A stretch of 33,574 nucleotides of DNA. Origin: Pseudomonadota bacterium (lineage in GTDB: Bacteria; Pseudomonadota; Gammaproteobacteria; Steroidobacterales; JBCBZW01). A model generated the notes under the pieces. That model was not told where the DNA came from. It saw nothing but the letters and a program-made list of their open reading frames with translations, and did not search any database. Location of the stretch: the NCBI GenBank assembly GCA_039193195.1, contig JBCCWS010000005.1, forward strand, positions 218,637-252,210, given 5' to 3'. Positions 8,200-17,093 of this stretch are shown here, piece by piece. A program made the position numbers and the translations under genes. Position 1 is the first letter of the stretch. Each line of letters begins with the position of its first letter.

Positions 8200-11001
8200 A
8201 TGCGGATTCTCTCCACCAACGTCTACGTCGGCCCGAACCAGTACGCCCACTTCCCGGTGATTCGCCACGTGCTCGACCTGGGCGAGCTCGAGGAGTGGCC
8301 CACGGGACGCCTCGGCCCCGCCTTCGTAGACGGACTGTTGAAAGCTCTGCCGGGCCTTGACGAGCACGGGTGCTCCTACCGTGAGCCGGGCGGTTTCGTG
8401 CGCCGCCTGCGCGAGGACGAGGGCACCTGGCTCGGCCACGTGATGGAGCACGTCGCGTTGGAGCTGCAGTCCGTGGCGGGGCAATCGGTGACCTACGGTC
8501 GCACCCGCTCCGTGCCCGACACGCCAGGCCACTACACCATGGTGTTCCAGTACAAGGATCGCGACGTGGGCAGGGAGTCCAGTCGCCTGGCCCTGAAGCT
8601 GTTGCACTACTTGCTACCGGCGCAACTTAAGCCGAGCGACGCGCCTGGCGAGGACTGGAACTTCGATGAGGAGCGCGACGACTTCATTCGCTTCGCCCAG
8701 CGCCGCGCCTTGGGGCCGTCGACGGCGTCCCTGGTGGAGGCTGCGGAGGCGCGCGGTATCCCTTGGATTCGCCTCAATCGCTACAGCCTCGTGCAATTTG
8801 GCCACGGTCGCTACCAGGAACGCATTCAGGCCACCTGTACGGGCCGAACCAGCAACATCGCCGTAGAGCTAGCCTCGGACAAGGAGGAGACCAACGCCAT
8901 CCTGCGCGATCTCGGTTTGCCGGTCCCGCAGCAGTTCACGGTGCAGTCTGCCGCCCGAGCCGTACGCGCCGCGGAGCGCATCGGCTACCCGGTGGTGGTC
9001 AAACCGCTCTCCGCCAACCATGGCCGCGGCGTCACCACCAACCTGTTCACCCCCGAAGACGTTGAGGTGGCCTTTGAGAAGGCCGCCGAACACGGTCGCT
9101 CCATTCTGGTGGAGAGCTTCATCCAAGGCCTCGACCATCGTCTGCTGGTGGTAAACGGAGAGCTCGTGGCCGCGGCCAAGCGCGTGCCTGGCCACGTGGT
9201 GGGCGATGGCGAGCATACGATCCGGCAGCTCGTTGATATTGTCAATGAAGACCCGCGCCGCGGTGTCGGGCATGAAAAAGTGCTCACGCGCCTGGAGTTC
9301 GATCACCAGGCGGAGCGACTCCTTAAGGAGCTCGGCTATACGGCGGATACGGTGCCACCCGCCGGCGAGACCGTATACCTGCGTACCACCGCTAACCTCT
9401 CTACGGGCGGCACGGCCATCGACGTGACGGACGTGATCCACCCGGACAATCGTGAGATGGCGATCAAGACCATCCTTGCGATCGGCTTGGACGTGGGCGG
9501 CGTGGACTTCCTCACCACAGACATCACCCAATCCTATCGTGAGGTTGGCGGTGCTATCTGCGAGGTCAACGCCGGGCCTGGCTTCCGCATGCACGTGGCG
9601 CCCAGTGAGGGCAAGGCGCGTGATGTGGCGGGTCCGGTCATCGATATGCTGTTCCCGCCGGGTACACCGGCGCGAATCCCGATCGCCTCGGTCACCGGCA
9701 CCAACGGCAAGACCACCACCTCGCGCATGCTCGCCCACGTGCTTAAGTTCGCTGGCCATACGGTGGGGATGACCTCCACAGATGGTGTGTACATCAACGG
9801 CCAGCTCAGCGTGACCGGCGACATGACCGGTCCGGTGTCCGCCCAGATGGTGCTGCGCGACCCCACGATCGACGTCGCCGTGATGGAGACCGCGCGCGGC
9901 GGGCTTCTGCGCGGCGGTATGGGCTACAGCGAGTGCAACGTCTCCTGCTGCTTGAATGTTTCTGGCGATCACCTAGGCCTGAAAGGCATCGATACGATCG
10001 AGCAGCTGGCCGAGATTAAGCGCATCCCGATCGAGGTGGCCCGCGATGCAGTGGTGCTGAACGCAGACGATCCAAACTGTCTCGCCATGGCGGACCATAC
10101 GGAAGCGAAGCGCATCTGCTACGCCACGATGAACCCTCAGCACCCCTTGGTGAAGGAACATATCCGTGCTGGAGGCCAGGCGGTCGCTCTGGAGGAGGGT
10201 ATCAATGGTCACATGATTACCCTCTACGATCAGGAAAATCACATCCCGCTCCTGTGGACGCACCTGATTCCGGCGACGATGGAAGGGCGGGCGATGCACA
10301 ATGTGCAAAACGCGATGTTCGCTGCCGCCATGGCTTACAACATGAACGTGGCGCTGGACGATATTCGCCAGGGTCTGCGTACCTTTGGGTCCTCCTTCTT
10401 CCAAGCGCCGGGACGCATGAACGTGTTTGATGAGCACGAGTTCAAGGTCATTCTCGACTACGCCCACAATGAGGCGGCGGTCGGCGCTATCTGCGATTTG
10501 GTGCAGCTGCTCGATGTGAGCGGTAAGCGCATCTTGGTGCTGGCCGCGCCCGGTGATCGGCGCGAGGAGGACATCGTCAACATCGCGCGTGCGGCCGCCA
10601 AGGGCTTCCATCATTACATCTGCAAGTCGGACGACAACCCGCGCGGCCGTGAGCCAGGCGAGGTGCCTAAGATCCTGAAGGCGACGCTCATTGAGGAAGG
10701 CGTGCCCGAGGATGCGATAGAGGTTGTGCCCGACGAGCAGGAGGCGACCCAGCGCGGGATGAGTGTCGCCAGTGCCGGTGACCTTGTGCTGGTGCTAGGT
10801 GACAACATCAAGCGTTGCTGGAAGCAGATCATTTACTTCGATAGTGCGGCCAAGCGCGAGGCGAGCAAGCCAGCCTCGGTCGAGCCTGCCCGTCGCCCCT
10901 TGCCGAGCTTGCGCGGCTTCGAGATGGATGCGGAGGTGGAGGTGATCCGCGACGAGCGGGGGGTGCGCCTGGCCGCCGTGTACGACGAGGACGGCGACTA
11001 G
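8200..11001 (+). CDS. cphA: Cyanophycin synthetase
   Basis: This 933-residue enzyme polymerises Asp and Arg into multi-L-arginyl-poly-L-aspartate using ATP. The N-terminal CphA domain (RILSTNVYVGPNQY, HVMEHVALELQ) is followed by an ATP-grasp domain at about residues 210-480, with GYPVVVKPLSANHGRGVTTN and a metal-binding CEVNAGPGFRMH. A Mur-ligase-like domain follows, with P-loop GTNGKTTTSRML at about residues 500-511 and later ILDYAHNEAAVGAICD. Both catalytic halves are present, so this is the functional form rather than a CphA2-like degenerate one. A short extra tail (about 50 residues) follows the Mur domain. A good GGAAGG lies six bases before the ATG. The next gene, 65 bp on, is a Mur-ligase paralogue. 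Confidence 0.97.
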   Translation: MRILSTNVYVGPNQYAHFPVIRHVLDLGELEEWPTGRLGPAFVDGLLKALPGLDEHGCSYREPGGFVRRLREDEGTWLGHVMEHVALELQSVAGQSVTYGRTRSVPDTPGHYTMVFQYKDRDVGRESSRLALKLLHYLLPAQLKPSDAPGEDWNFDEERDDFIRFAQRRALGPSTASLVEAAEARGIPWIRLNRYSLVQFGHGRYQERIQATCTGRTSNIAVELASDKEETNAILRDLGLPVPQQFTVQSAARAVRAAERIGYPVVVKPLSANHGRGVTTNLFTPEDVEVAFEKAAEHGRSILVESFIQGLDHRLLVVNGELVAAAKRVPGHVVGDGEHTIRQLVDIVNEDPRRGVGHEKVLTRLEFDHQAERLLKELGYTADTVPPAGETVYLRTTANLSTGGTAIDVTDVIHPDNREMAIKTILAIGLDVGGVDFLTTDITQSYREVGGAICEVNAGPGFRMHVAPSEGKARDVAGPVIDMLFPPGTPARIPIASVTGTNGKTTTSRMLAHVLKFAGHTVGMTSTDGVYINGQLSVTGDMTGPVSAQMVLRDPTIDVAVMETARGGLLRGGMGYSECNVSCCLNVSGDHLGLKGIDTIEQLAEIKRIPIEVARDAVVLNADDPNCLAMADHTEAKRICYATMNPQHPLVKEHIRAGGQAVALEEGINGHMITLYDQENHIPLLWTHLIPATMEGRAMHNVQNAMFAAAMAYNMNVALDDIRQGLRTFGSSFFQAPGRMNVFDEHEFKVILDYAHNEAAVGAICDLVQLLDVSGKRILVLAAPGDRREEDIVNIARAAAKGFHHYICKSDDNPRGREPGEVPKILKATLIEEGVPEDAIEVVPDEQEATQRGMSVASAGDLVLVLGDNIKRCWKQIIYFDSAAKREASKPASVEPARRPLPSLRGFEMDAEVEVIRDERGVRLAAVYDEDGD

Positions 11002-11066
11002 TGCGGCGTGCTCGTGCAATCGCGCAAGGCGGCCTCGCCCGCTGTCGGCGACGAGGCTGAGCCGCC

Positions 11067-12764
11067 ATGGAACTGCTCGACGCGCGACGGCTGACGGGCA
11101 AGAGCCTGCTCTGGGATCACCCCGGTGCCACCGCCAACCTCGGGCTGGCTGAGGCCGATGATGGCGAGGCGATCGCCGGGGCCTGGATGGCCATCGCCCG
11201 AGAGGTGCTGGCCTCGGTGGGGTGGGCCGATGAGCAGGCGACCACCCGCGAGGTGATCGGGGGCCTGTGCCTCGCGGTCTCCGCACCGATCGACGCGTTG
11301 TACGCCGCCGTGGACCTGATCGAGTACTCCGTCGCCCTCCTCGTGGAGCGCTTCGGCGGCGAGGCGGTGGAGGAGGCCACCGACGGCGCGGTGACTCGCC
11401 TGCGCAGGGCCATCGAGGAGGAGCGCAATCCGCCACTGCTCGCCTTGCGCGATGCGGCGCGCGAGCGCGCCGTGGCGTTCTTTTGCGATGACGACGAGGC
11501 CTCAACAGGGATCGGCCGAGGCTCTCACACGTGGCCCGTCGGCGATCTTCCTTCGCAGCTTCCCGAGGACACCTTCGACATTCCCGTAGGACTGGTGACG
11601 GGCACCAACGGCAAGACCACCACCGTCCGACTGTTGACGCAGATGATCCGAGCCGCCGGACTCAAGGCAGGGCTGAGCTCCACCGATTGGATCGGCGTCG
11701 ACGATGAAATCCTCGATCGCGGTGACTACGCAGGCCCTGGCGGCGCGCGCGCCGTCGCGCGTCACCGCGAAGTGGACGTGGCCGTGCTGGAGACGGCGCG
11801 CGGAGGCTTGCTACGGCGAGGCCTAGGCGTAGAGCGGGCCGATGCAGCCCTGATCACGAACATCGGCGAGGACCATCTCGGCGATTTCGGCTCGCGCAGC
11901 GTGGAGGAGTTGCTCGCGGTGAAGTGGGTGGTGACCCATGCGCTCGATGCGCGTGGGCGCGCGGTGTTGAATGCCGACGATGCCCGTTTGCTGGTCCGCG
12001 CGACCTCGCACCCGCTCGCCGCGCCGATCACCTGGTTCACGCTTTTTGCCGACACGCCCTTCATCCACAAGCACCTCGCTGCAGGCGGCAGCGCGGCCTA
12101 CGCGCGTGACGGCAAGACCCTGTGCTTTGCGCAGGGCGAGGCGATCAGCGAGATTATCGATGTGGACGACGTGCCCATCACCCTCGGCGGCGCCGCACGG
12201 CACAACGTAGCGAACGCCTTGGCTGCCATCGCCATGGGCAAGGCCTTGGGGCTCGACACGCTCGCCGTAGAGGCGGGGCTGCGCCAATTCACCGCCGAGC
12301 GCAATCCTGGTCGCTGTAACCTGTTCACGGTGGATGACGGTGTGGAAGTGCTCCTCGACTTCGCTCACAACGTGGATGCGATGCAGGCGATCTTCGACAT
12401 CGCCCAGGCGCGCACGGCGAAGCGCCGCGCCCTGTGCTTCTGCCAGGCCGGTGACCGTCCCGACCAGGACATTTGCGCCTTGGCCCGTGCCGCGTGGCGT
12501 ATCGGCCTAGAGCGCGTGGTGGTGTCCGAGCTGCCCGACTACCGCCGGGGGCGAGAGCCGGGCGAGGTGAACGAGATCATTCGTAGGGCGCTTCGCGAGG
12601 CGGGCGCGAGCGCGGAGCAGCTTGCCTACCACCAAACGGAAGTGGCGTCCCTGCGCGACGCGCTGGCTTGGGCCCAGCCCGGTGATCTGGTGATCATGCT
12701 CGGGCTGGGCGAACAGGCCGCTCTGTTGGAAGAGTTGCGCAGCCGCGCCGCCCCAGACGCCTAG
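11067..12764 (+). CDS. Stand-alone Mur ligase paralogue of the CphA C-terminal half
   Basis: This 565-residue protein has an N-terminal region of about 165 residues, mostly helical and of no family I recognise. It is followed by a full Mur-ligase domain very close in pattern to that of the upstream CphA. P-loop GTNGKTTTVRLL lies at about residues 179-190, then SSTDWIGV, AVLETARGGLLRRGLG, ITNIGEDHLGDFG and VLLDFAHNVDAMQ. Unlike CphA, it contains no ATP-grasp domain, so it should not make cyanophycin alone. It may ligate an amino acid to a carboxylate acceptor, modify or prime the polymer, or partner with CphA (all inference). It is 65 bp after cphA on the same strand and its stop overlaps the stop of the convergent unknown gene. 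Confidence 0.88.
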   Translation: MELLDARRLTGKSLLWDHPGATANLGLAEADDGEAIAGAWMAIAREVLASVGWADEQATTREVIGGLCLAVSAPIDALYAAVDLIEYSVALLVERFGGEAVEEATDGAVTRLRRAIEEERNPPLLALRDAARERAVAFFCDDDEASTGIGRGSHTWPVGDLPSQLPEDTFDIPVGLVTGTNGKTTTVRLLTQMIRAAGLKAGLSSTDWIGVDDEILDRGDYAGPGGARAVARHREVDVAVLETARGGLLRRGLGVERADAALITNIGEDHLGDFGSRSVEELLAVKWVVTHALDARGRAVLNADDARLLVRATSHPLAAPITWFTLFADTPFIHKHLAAGGSAAYARDGKTLCFAQGEAISEIIDVDDVPITLGGAARHNVANALAAIAMGKALGLDTLAVEAGLRQFTAERNPGRCNLFTVDDGVEVLLDFAHNVDAMQAIFDIAQARTAKRRALCFCQAGDRPDQDICALARAAWRIGLERVVVSELPDYRRGREPGEVNEIIRRALREAGASAEQLAYHQTEVASLRDALAWAQPGDLVIMLGLGEQAALLEELRSRAAPDA

Positions 12765-13657
12765 GCTGCCGCTCGTGAGAGCTGGAAGAACTTGGGCTCG
12801 CTCAGGCCGCGTAGACGACGAGCGCACTGGCGATGCTTGCGGAGCATCTGTGGCGCCTCATTCGTCAGCGTCATGCAGAAGCGTCGCGGCAGCCGCTCGT
12901 AGAGCGAGCGAGGAGGTTTGCCGTAGCGCAGGGCCTTCAGGCGGTTGCCGGTCTCGAACTCATGGTAGTACACGTGATCGATACCCAGCTCTCGCCAGAC
13001 AAACTCTATCGTCGCCGTCAGGATCGCCTCCTGCCACAGGCCACGCAGCTCCTGCAGCAGCGTAACCAAGGCTGGCGCGGGCGCTTCGCGCTTGCTCACG
13101 TACCACTGCAAGTCGCGCACGAAGTCGCTCTGCACCTCCTCGATCAGGGCCTCGTTGGTGTGGAAGTCCAGATCCAGGCGAGCCCAGGCGAGGGTCTCCC
13201 GGTAGTGGGGTTGGTCGGGCCGCCGCGAGGGATGGCCCCAGCAGTTGAACCAGGTGGGATCTTCCGTGAAGCGCCTTAGGCACGCCATGTCACCCGCGTT
13301 GATGTTCAGCTGCAGGACGAGGTTGTGGCCGCCGCGAGAGGTTTGGTACCACGCGTGGCGTCCCCGCTCGCCCCAGGTGCTGAGGGTCAACACGAAGCCG
13401 CGCGGACGCGCAGCGGGCCAGTAGGCGCGGAACGTGTCGGGGTCCACGTGGCCGTCTCCGCGCATTGCCATCGCTGCCTTTACCGCCGGTTGCTCCAGCA
13501 GCTTGCGGTAAGCGCGCTTGCGCAGGGCGTTCACTGGTGTTCGCTCGCCGATCAAATGCGATAGCAGCACCAATGCGTAGCGCTGGGGGTAGTAGTGAAA
13601 GAGCGTGCGATCGCTAGGCAGGCACGCGATGATCTCCTTCGCCGTATCGAGGTGCAT
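12761..13657 (-). CDS. Unrecognised cytosolic protein, 298 residues
   Basis: I do not recognise this family. The start at ATG 13657 (MHLDTAKEIIACLPSDRTLF) has a GAAGG about 12 bases upstream and looks natural. The frame extends to 13747, but the extra part reads through a terminator hairpin. The protein has no signal peptide or membrane helix and is rich in Trp, Tyr, His and Arg. Conserved-looking blocks are FHYYPQRYALVLLSHLIGER, WYQTSRGGHNLVLQLNIN, FNCWGHPSRR, LIEEVQSDFVRDLQWY and HVYYHEFETGNRLKAL. The EVQSDF...HEF arrangement suggests a folded enzyme or nucleic-acid-binding protein, but no function can be assigned. Its stop overlaps that of the convergent Mur-ligase gene by a few bases. Confidence 0.8.
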   Translation of the reverse strand: MHLDTAKEIIACLPSDRTLFHYYPQRYALVLLSHLIGERTPVNALRKRAYRKLLEQPAVKAAMAMRGDGHVDPDTFRAYWPAARPRGFVLTLSTWGERGRHAWYQTSRGGHNLVLQLNINAGDMACLRRFTEDPTWFNCWGHPSRRPDQPHYRETLAWARLDLDFHTNEALIEEVQSDFVRDLQWYVSKREAPAPALVTLLQELRGLWQEAILTATIEFVWRELGIDHVYYHEFETGNRLKALRYGKPPRSLYERLPRRFCMTLTNEAPQMLRKHRQCARRLRGLSEPKFFQLSRAAA

Positions 13658-13700
13658 GAGAGTGCCTTCGCTGTTGGGGCCGTCGACAAAAAACGGGCAC

Positions 13701-13723
13701 AAAAAACCCGGCAACTGCCGGGT
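13701..13723 (-). terminator. Intrinsic terminator in the leader of the unknown minus-strand gene
   Basis: Read on the minus strand, ACCCGGC AGTT GCCGGGT is a 7-bp stem with a four-base loop, followed at once by six T (13706-13701) and, after GTGCCCG, six more. This is a canonical Rho-independent terminator. It sits 44 to 66 bases upstream of the ATG at 13657, so it either ends a short upstream transcript or acts as an attenuator for that gene. Confidence 0.75.
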
Positions 13724-13795
13724 GTTAGCGAGGCGCTTGCGCACCAATGGCCTGGCAGCCGCTTAGCTAGCGTTTGGTAATGTCCGCAGGGGCAA

Positions 13796-13834
13796 TCAAG
13801 GGAATGCCCTGCTACAAAGCTGAAGATCAAACAT
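13796..13834 (-). CDS. Possible 12-residue leader peptide
   Basis: On the minus strand GGAGGG lies five bases before an ATG at 13834 that opens a 12-codon frame, MFDLQLCSRAFP, closed by TGA at 13796. A short imperfect hairpin (GCAGGGC with GCCCCTGC) overlaps its end, and the intrinsic terminator follows about 70 bases later, before the unknown gene. The arrangement resembles a transcription-attenuation leader, but the codons show no run of a regulatory amino acid. Chance cannot be excluded for so short a frame. Confidence 0.25.
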   Translation of the reverse strand: MFDLQLCSRAFP

Positions 13835-13999
13835 GGCGCCCTCCAGGCGTCAGGTGGAACGAGGCGCCGGACCTTACGAATTCTCTTGGTGCTTGTCAAG
13901 GCGATGAGCGTGGCTGGATCGTGTCGTGCATTGCGTTTACACGCGGGGCCGCCGATCCTAACGCCTGTTGGATCAATAGACTTTGATGGGCGAGGTATC

Positions 14000-14857
14000 G
14001 TGCCGCTCAACACCCTGATACAAGCCGCGTATCGGCACCGGCGTGAAGCCGGGCTTTGGTTCGCGTATCTCGCGCTCTCGAATGCGGTGGGCGCCACCTC
14101 GGTGCTGATCGAATTTCACCGCATCGCCCGTGAGGTCGGCGTGTGGGAGCCCTTCGTCTGGGAGTTCTCGAGTGGCCTCAGTACCTTAGCGTTGCTGCCG
14201 GCGGTGCTTTTGCTTGAGCGCCGCTACCCTTTCACAGCCGAGCGGTGGCAGCCCCCCCTGGCCGTGCACCTGCTTGCCACCATCCCCTTCTCATTACTTC
14301 ACGTCGCCCTTATGGTGGGGCTGCGCAAGGTCGCTTACGTCGCGGCGGGGAGCTTCTACGATTTCGGCGGCGGTCAGCTCGCGCTCGAGTTGCTCTACGA
14401 GTGGCGCAAGGACCTCATGACCTATGGCAGCATCGTGTTCATCGTCAACGCATACCGTGTGTTCCGGGAGCGGGCCGAGGGCGAGGCGAACTACGTACCC
14501 CCGCGCGGGTCAGGTGAGGGCTCGTCACAAGCCGTCTTCCGCGTCACGCGCCGCGGGCGCGATGCGCAGCTCGCCCATGGCGATGTGCATTGGATCGAGG
14601 CAGCGGGTAACTACGTCATCCTGCACACGCAAGCGGGGAAGTTCATGATGCGTTCCACCCTCAAGGCACTCGAGTCGCGTCTCGAGGGAACGGCGTTCCT
14701 TCGAGTGCACCGCTCGGCGATCGTGAACCTCACCCAGGTGGCCGATTGGCAGAGTGAAACTGGGGGTGGAGGCGTCCTGGCACTGCGCTCGGGAGAGCGC
14801 ATCGCTGTCAGTCGCCGCCTGTTGCCGCACCTGCGTGAGGCCCTGGCAGCTGCGTAA
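14000..14857 (+). CDS. Membrane-anchored LytTR transcriptional regulator
   Basis: This 285-residue protein has about four hydrophobic helices in its first half (LWFAYLALSNAVGATSVLI, a FVWEFSSGLSTLALL segment, a HLLATIPFSLLHVALMVGL segment, and TYGSIVFIVNAYRVF). A C-terminal LytTR DNA-binding domain follows at about residues 185-285, with HGDVHWIEAAGNYVILHT and FLRVHRSAIVNL. It has no receiver domain, so the membrane part probably senses the signal directly. I chose GTG 14000 because CGAGG precedes it by four to five bases; the frame can be extended to 13886 but the extra 38 residues are not convincing. Nearby target genes cannot be named. It precedes the PQQ dehydrogenase on the same strand. 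Confidence 0.85.
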   Translation: MPLNTLIQAAYRHRREAGLWFAYLALSNAVGATSVLIEFHRIAREVGVWEPFVWEFSSGLSTLALLPAVLLLERRYPFTAERWQPPLAVHLLATIPFSLLHVALMVGLRKVAYVAAGSFYDFGGGQLALELLYEWRKDLMTYGSIVFIVNAYRVFRERAEGEANYVPPRGSGEGSSQAVFRVTRRGRDAQLAHGDVHWIEAAGNYVILHTQAGKFMMRSTLKALESRLEGTAFLRVHRSAIVNLTQVADWQSETGGGGVLALRSGERIAVSRRLLPHLREALAAA

Positions 14858-14991
14858 GGCATTGATTTAGTAGAGCGCCGCTGATCCCCTCATCCCTCCG
14901 TGTCATTCGCTGTGGTGCTCGTCACAAAGGTGGGTGAGCCTCGCTGCCGGGGCCTATCGTCGAGCGCTCGGTAAGCAATCGGGATGCCCCC

Positions 14992-16974
14992 ATGAACGAC
15001 CTTTCTCGGCCGGCCCTGCTGCTCGTGTTGCTAGCGATCTCGGCAGGCGCGCAAGCGGGCGAGCCCGCGCCTTCGCCCTGGCCCCAGTATGGCGGCAGCG
15101 CTGCGGGCACACGCTTCACGGAGGCCTCGCAGATCACGCCCACCAACGCGCATGCCCTGACGGAGGCCTGGCGCGTGCGCACGGGCGATGCCACAGGCGT
15201 AGGGGAGGAGCCGGTGTCGCACTTCAAGGCGACCCCTGTCCTGGTCGGCGGCAAGCTCGTGGTCAGCACGGGCTTCAACCGCGTCTTGGCCCTGGATCCC
15301 GGCACCGGAGAAGTGCTTTGGCGGCACGATCCTGGCGTAGATTTCAGGGTGCGCTACTCGGAGATGTATACCTCGCGGGGTGTGACCGGGTGGATGGACC
15401 CGGCGCCGCCAGCACAGGCGGACACGGCGTGTAGCACGCGCATTTTCCTCGCTACTCTGGATGCCCGCTTGATCGCCCTGGACGGCGACAGTGGTCAGCG
15501 TTGCCAGGACTTCGGCACCGAGGGTCAAGTAGACCTCTCGCAAGGTGTCGTGAACTTCCGCCGCGGTGAGTACTCGGTGACGACGCCGCCGACGGTGGTC
15601 GGCGATGTCGTCGTAGTGGGCTCCTCCGTGGGAGACAACGGCGGTGTGCGCTTAGACCGCGGCACCGTGCGCGCCTTCGACGTGCGCAACGGCCGCCAAC
15701 GGTGGGGCTTCGATCCTCTGCCGCGCGCCGAGGACGCACCGGGCGCGCGCAGCTGGGCCGCGGGCACCGCCGGTGACACCGGGGCGGCCAACGTGTGGTC
15801 GGCGATGGCCGCCGACCCTGCCCGCGATCTGGTGTTCCTGCCTACTACCTCGCCCTCGCCGGACTTCTACGGAGGCGCGCGCCTCGGCGATGGCAAGTAC
15901 GCCAACTCCCTGGTCGCCTTGCGCGCGAGTACCGGTGAACTAGTGTGGGCGCGCCAGCTCGTCCATCACGACCTGTGGGACTACGACCTCGCCTCCCAGC
16001 CGATGCTGATTGACGTGGAACGCGATGGTGAAGCGGTCGCTGCGGTGGTCCTGGCGACCAAGATGGGCTTCGTCTTCGTCTTTGATCGTGAGACCGGGCG
16101 GGCGCTGCACGAGGTACGCGAGCGTCCCGTGCCCGCATCGGCCGTGCCAGGGGAGCAGGCGGCGAAGACCCAACCCTTCCCGGCGATCCGCTTGCATCCA
16201 ACGGAACCTGATGAATTCGTTCGCTGGGCGGCGGACGACGGTCATCGAGAGCGTTGCGATCGCCAGCTCGACGGCGTCCAGTACAACGGCATCTTCACGC
16301 CGCCGAGCATCGATCGGGCAACGCTCCTCTACCCTGGCAACTTCGGCGGTGCCAACTGGGGATCTATGGCCTATATGCCCGATGAGCGCTTGGCTTTCGT
16401 CGCCGTCAATCGCGTACCGACGGTCGTGCGACTGATTCCCCGCGCAGAGTTCCGCGCTGCCGCACGTCGGGGCGAGCTGAACGGGATACCCGCTCAGTTC
16501 ACGGCGCAGGCAGGCACGCCCTACGGTATGGCACGCTACGACGTTTACGACCGGGAGACAGGTCTCCCTTGTCAGCGCGGACCATGGTCGACGCTCGTCG
16601 CCCTCGACCCCGCCTCGGGCGCCGTGCGCTGGGAGGTGCCCGTGAGCAAAGCGCCAGGCGTCGATGCCGCCTCGCCGGCGGCAAGCTGGGGGTACTTCGC
16701 GGGCGGCGGCCCGCTCGCGGTGGGCGGTGGCCTCGTGTTTCTGGCCACGCCTCACAATCACACGTTGGCCGCATTCGAGGCCGCCACGGGGCAGCAAGTC
16801 TGGGCGTCGCTCGTGCCAGCGCAGCCCTTCGCAACGCCCATGTCATACCGCTGGAACGCTCGCCAGTACGTGGTGGTCGCCGCCGGAGGGTCGGGAGCAA
16901 ACGGAGAAGGACGGGGCGACTACCTGCTGGCCTTCGCCCTGCCGAAAGTACCGCAAGCACCGACGGTGCGCTGA
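14992..16974 (+). CDS. PQQ-dependent periplasmic quinoprotein dehydrogenase
   Basis: This 660-residue protein has a signal peptide (hydrophobic run ending in SAGAQAGE) and then an eight-bladed propeller typical of quinoprotein alcohol/glucose/quinate dehydrogenases: WPQYGGSAAGTRFTEASQI, ANVWSAMAADPARDLVFLPT, VHHDLWDYDLASQPML, and SPAASWGYFAGGGPLAVGG. These blocks most resemble the soluble domain of membrane-type glucose or quinate dehydrogenases. The multi-helix membrane anchor is absent, so it is a soluble periplasmic form. No vicinal Cys pair of the methanol-dehydrogenase type is visible. The substrate is a sugar or alcohol that cannot be fixed from sequence. No PQQ biosynthesis gene is present in the window. 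Confidence 0.9.
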   Translation: MNDLSRPALLLVLLAISAGAQAGEPAPSPWPQYGGSAAGTRFTEASQITPTNAHALTEAWRVRTGDATGVGEEPVSHFKATPVLVGGKLVVSTGFNRVLALDPGTGEVLWRHDPGVDFRVRYSEMYTSRGVTGWMDPAPPAQADTACSTRIFLATLDARLIALDGDSGQRCQDFGTEGQVDLSQGVVNFRRGEYSVTTPPTVVGDVVVVGSSVGDNGGVRLDRGTVRAFDVRNGRQRWGFDPLPRAEDAPGARSWAAGTAGDTGAANVWSAMAADPARDLVFLPTTSPSPDFYGGARLGDGKYANSLVALRASTGELVWARQLVHHDLWDYDLASQPMLIDVERDGEAVAAVVLATKMGFVFVFDRETGRALHEVRERPVPASAVPGEQAAKTQPFPAIRLHPTEPDEFVRWAADDGHRERCDRQLDGVQYNGIFTPPSIDRATLLYPGNFGGANWGSMAYMPDERLAFVAVNRVPTVVRLIPRAEFRAAARRGELNGIPAQFTAQAGTPYGMARYDVYDRETGLPCQRGPWSTLVALDPASGAVRWEVPVSKAPGVDAASPAASWGYFAGGGPLAVGGGLVFLATPHNHTLAAFEAATGQQVWASLVPAQPFATPMSYRWNARQYVVVAAGGSGANGEGRGDYLLAFALPKVPQAPTVR

Positions 16975-17093
16975 TGAAATCGTTCACACAGGGCGTGGCG
17001 CAGTGAGGATGGGCGCGAAGGAGCGGTCGCGCTTCACGGGAGGTCACGCACCTGCGAGGATAGCGCCGACCTAGCAGGCGGATCCGCGAGCGT

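Larger units (their letters stand above)
13658..13999. other. Divergent 342-bp intergenic region
   Basis: This gap separates the unknown minus-strand gene from the LytTR regulator. It holds the terminator at 13701-13723 and the possible leader frame at 13796-13834. It also holds a pair of GGCGCC palindromes (13835-13840 and 13863-13868) that can fold together. The plus-strand frame starting at 13886 enters it, but I see no coding character before 14000. I could not identify clear -35/-10 pairs. Confidence 0.5.

Noticed and set aside
8869-9972. 367-codon minus-strand open frame inside cphA
   Set aside because: It lies wholly within the well-supported cphA gene, is His/Arg/Gly-rich like a complementary shadow, and matches no family.
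13835-13868. GGCGCC pair as a structured RNA or tRNA-like element
   Set aside because: GGCGCC is self-complementary and common in GC-rich DNA. No tRNA arms or conserved RNA features are visible.
13886-13999. N-terminal extension of the LytTR regulator
   Set aside because: The extra 38 residues have no domain character, and GTG 14000 has a good ribosome site.
15940-16797. 285-codon minus-strand open frame inside the PQQ dehydrogenase gene
   Set aside because: Shadow of a strongly recognised gene in high-GC DNA, with no motif of its own.
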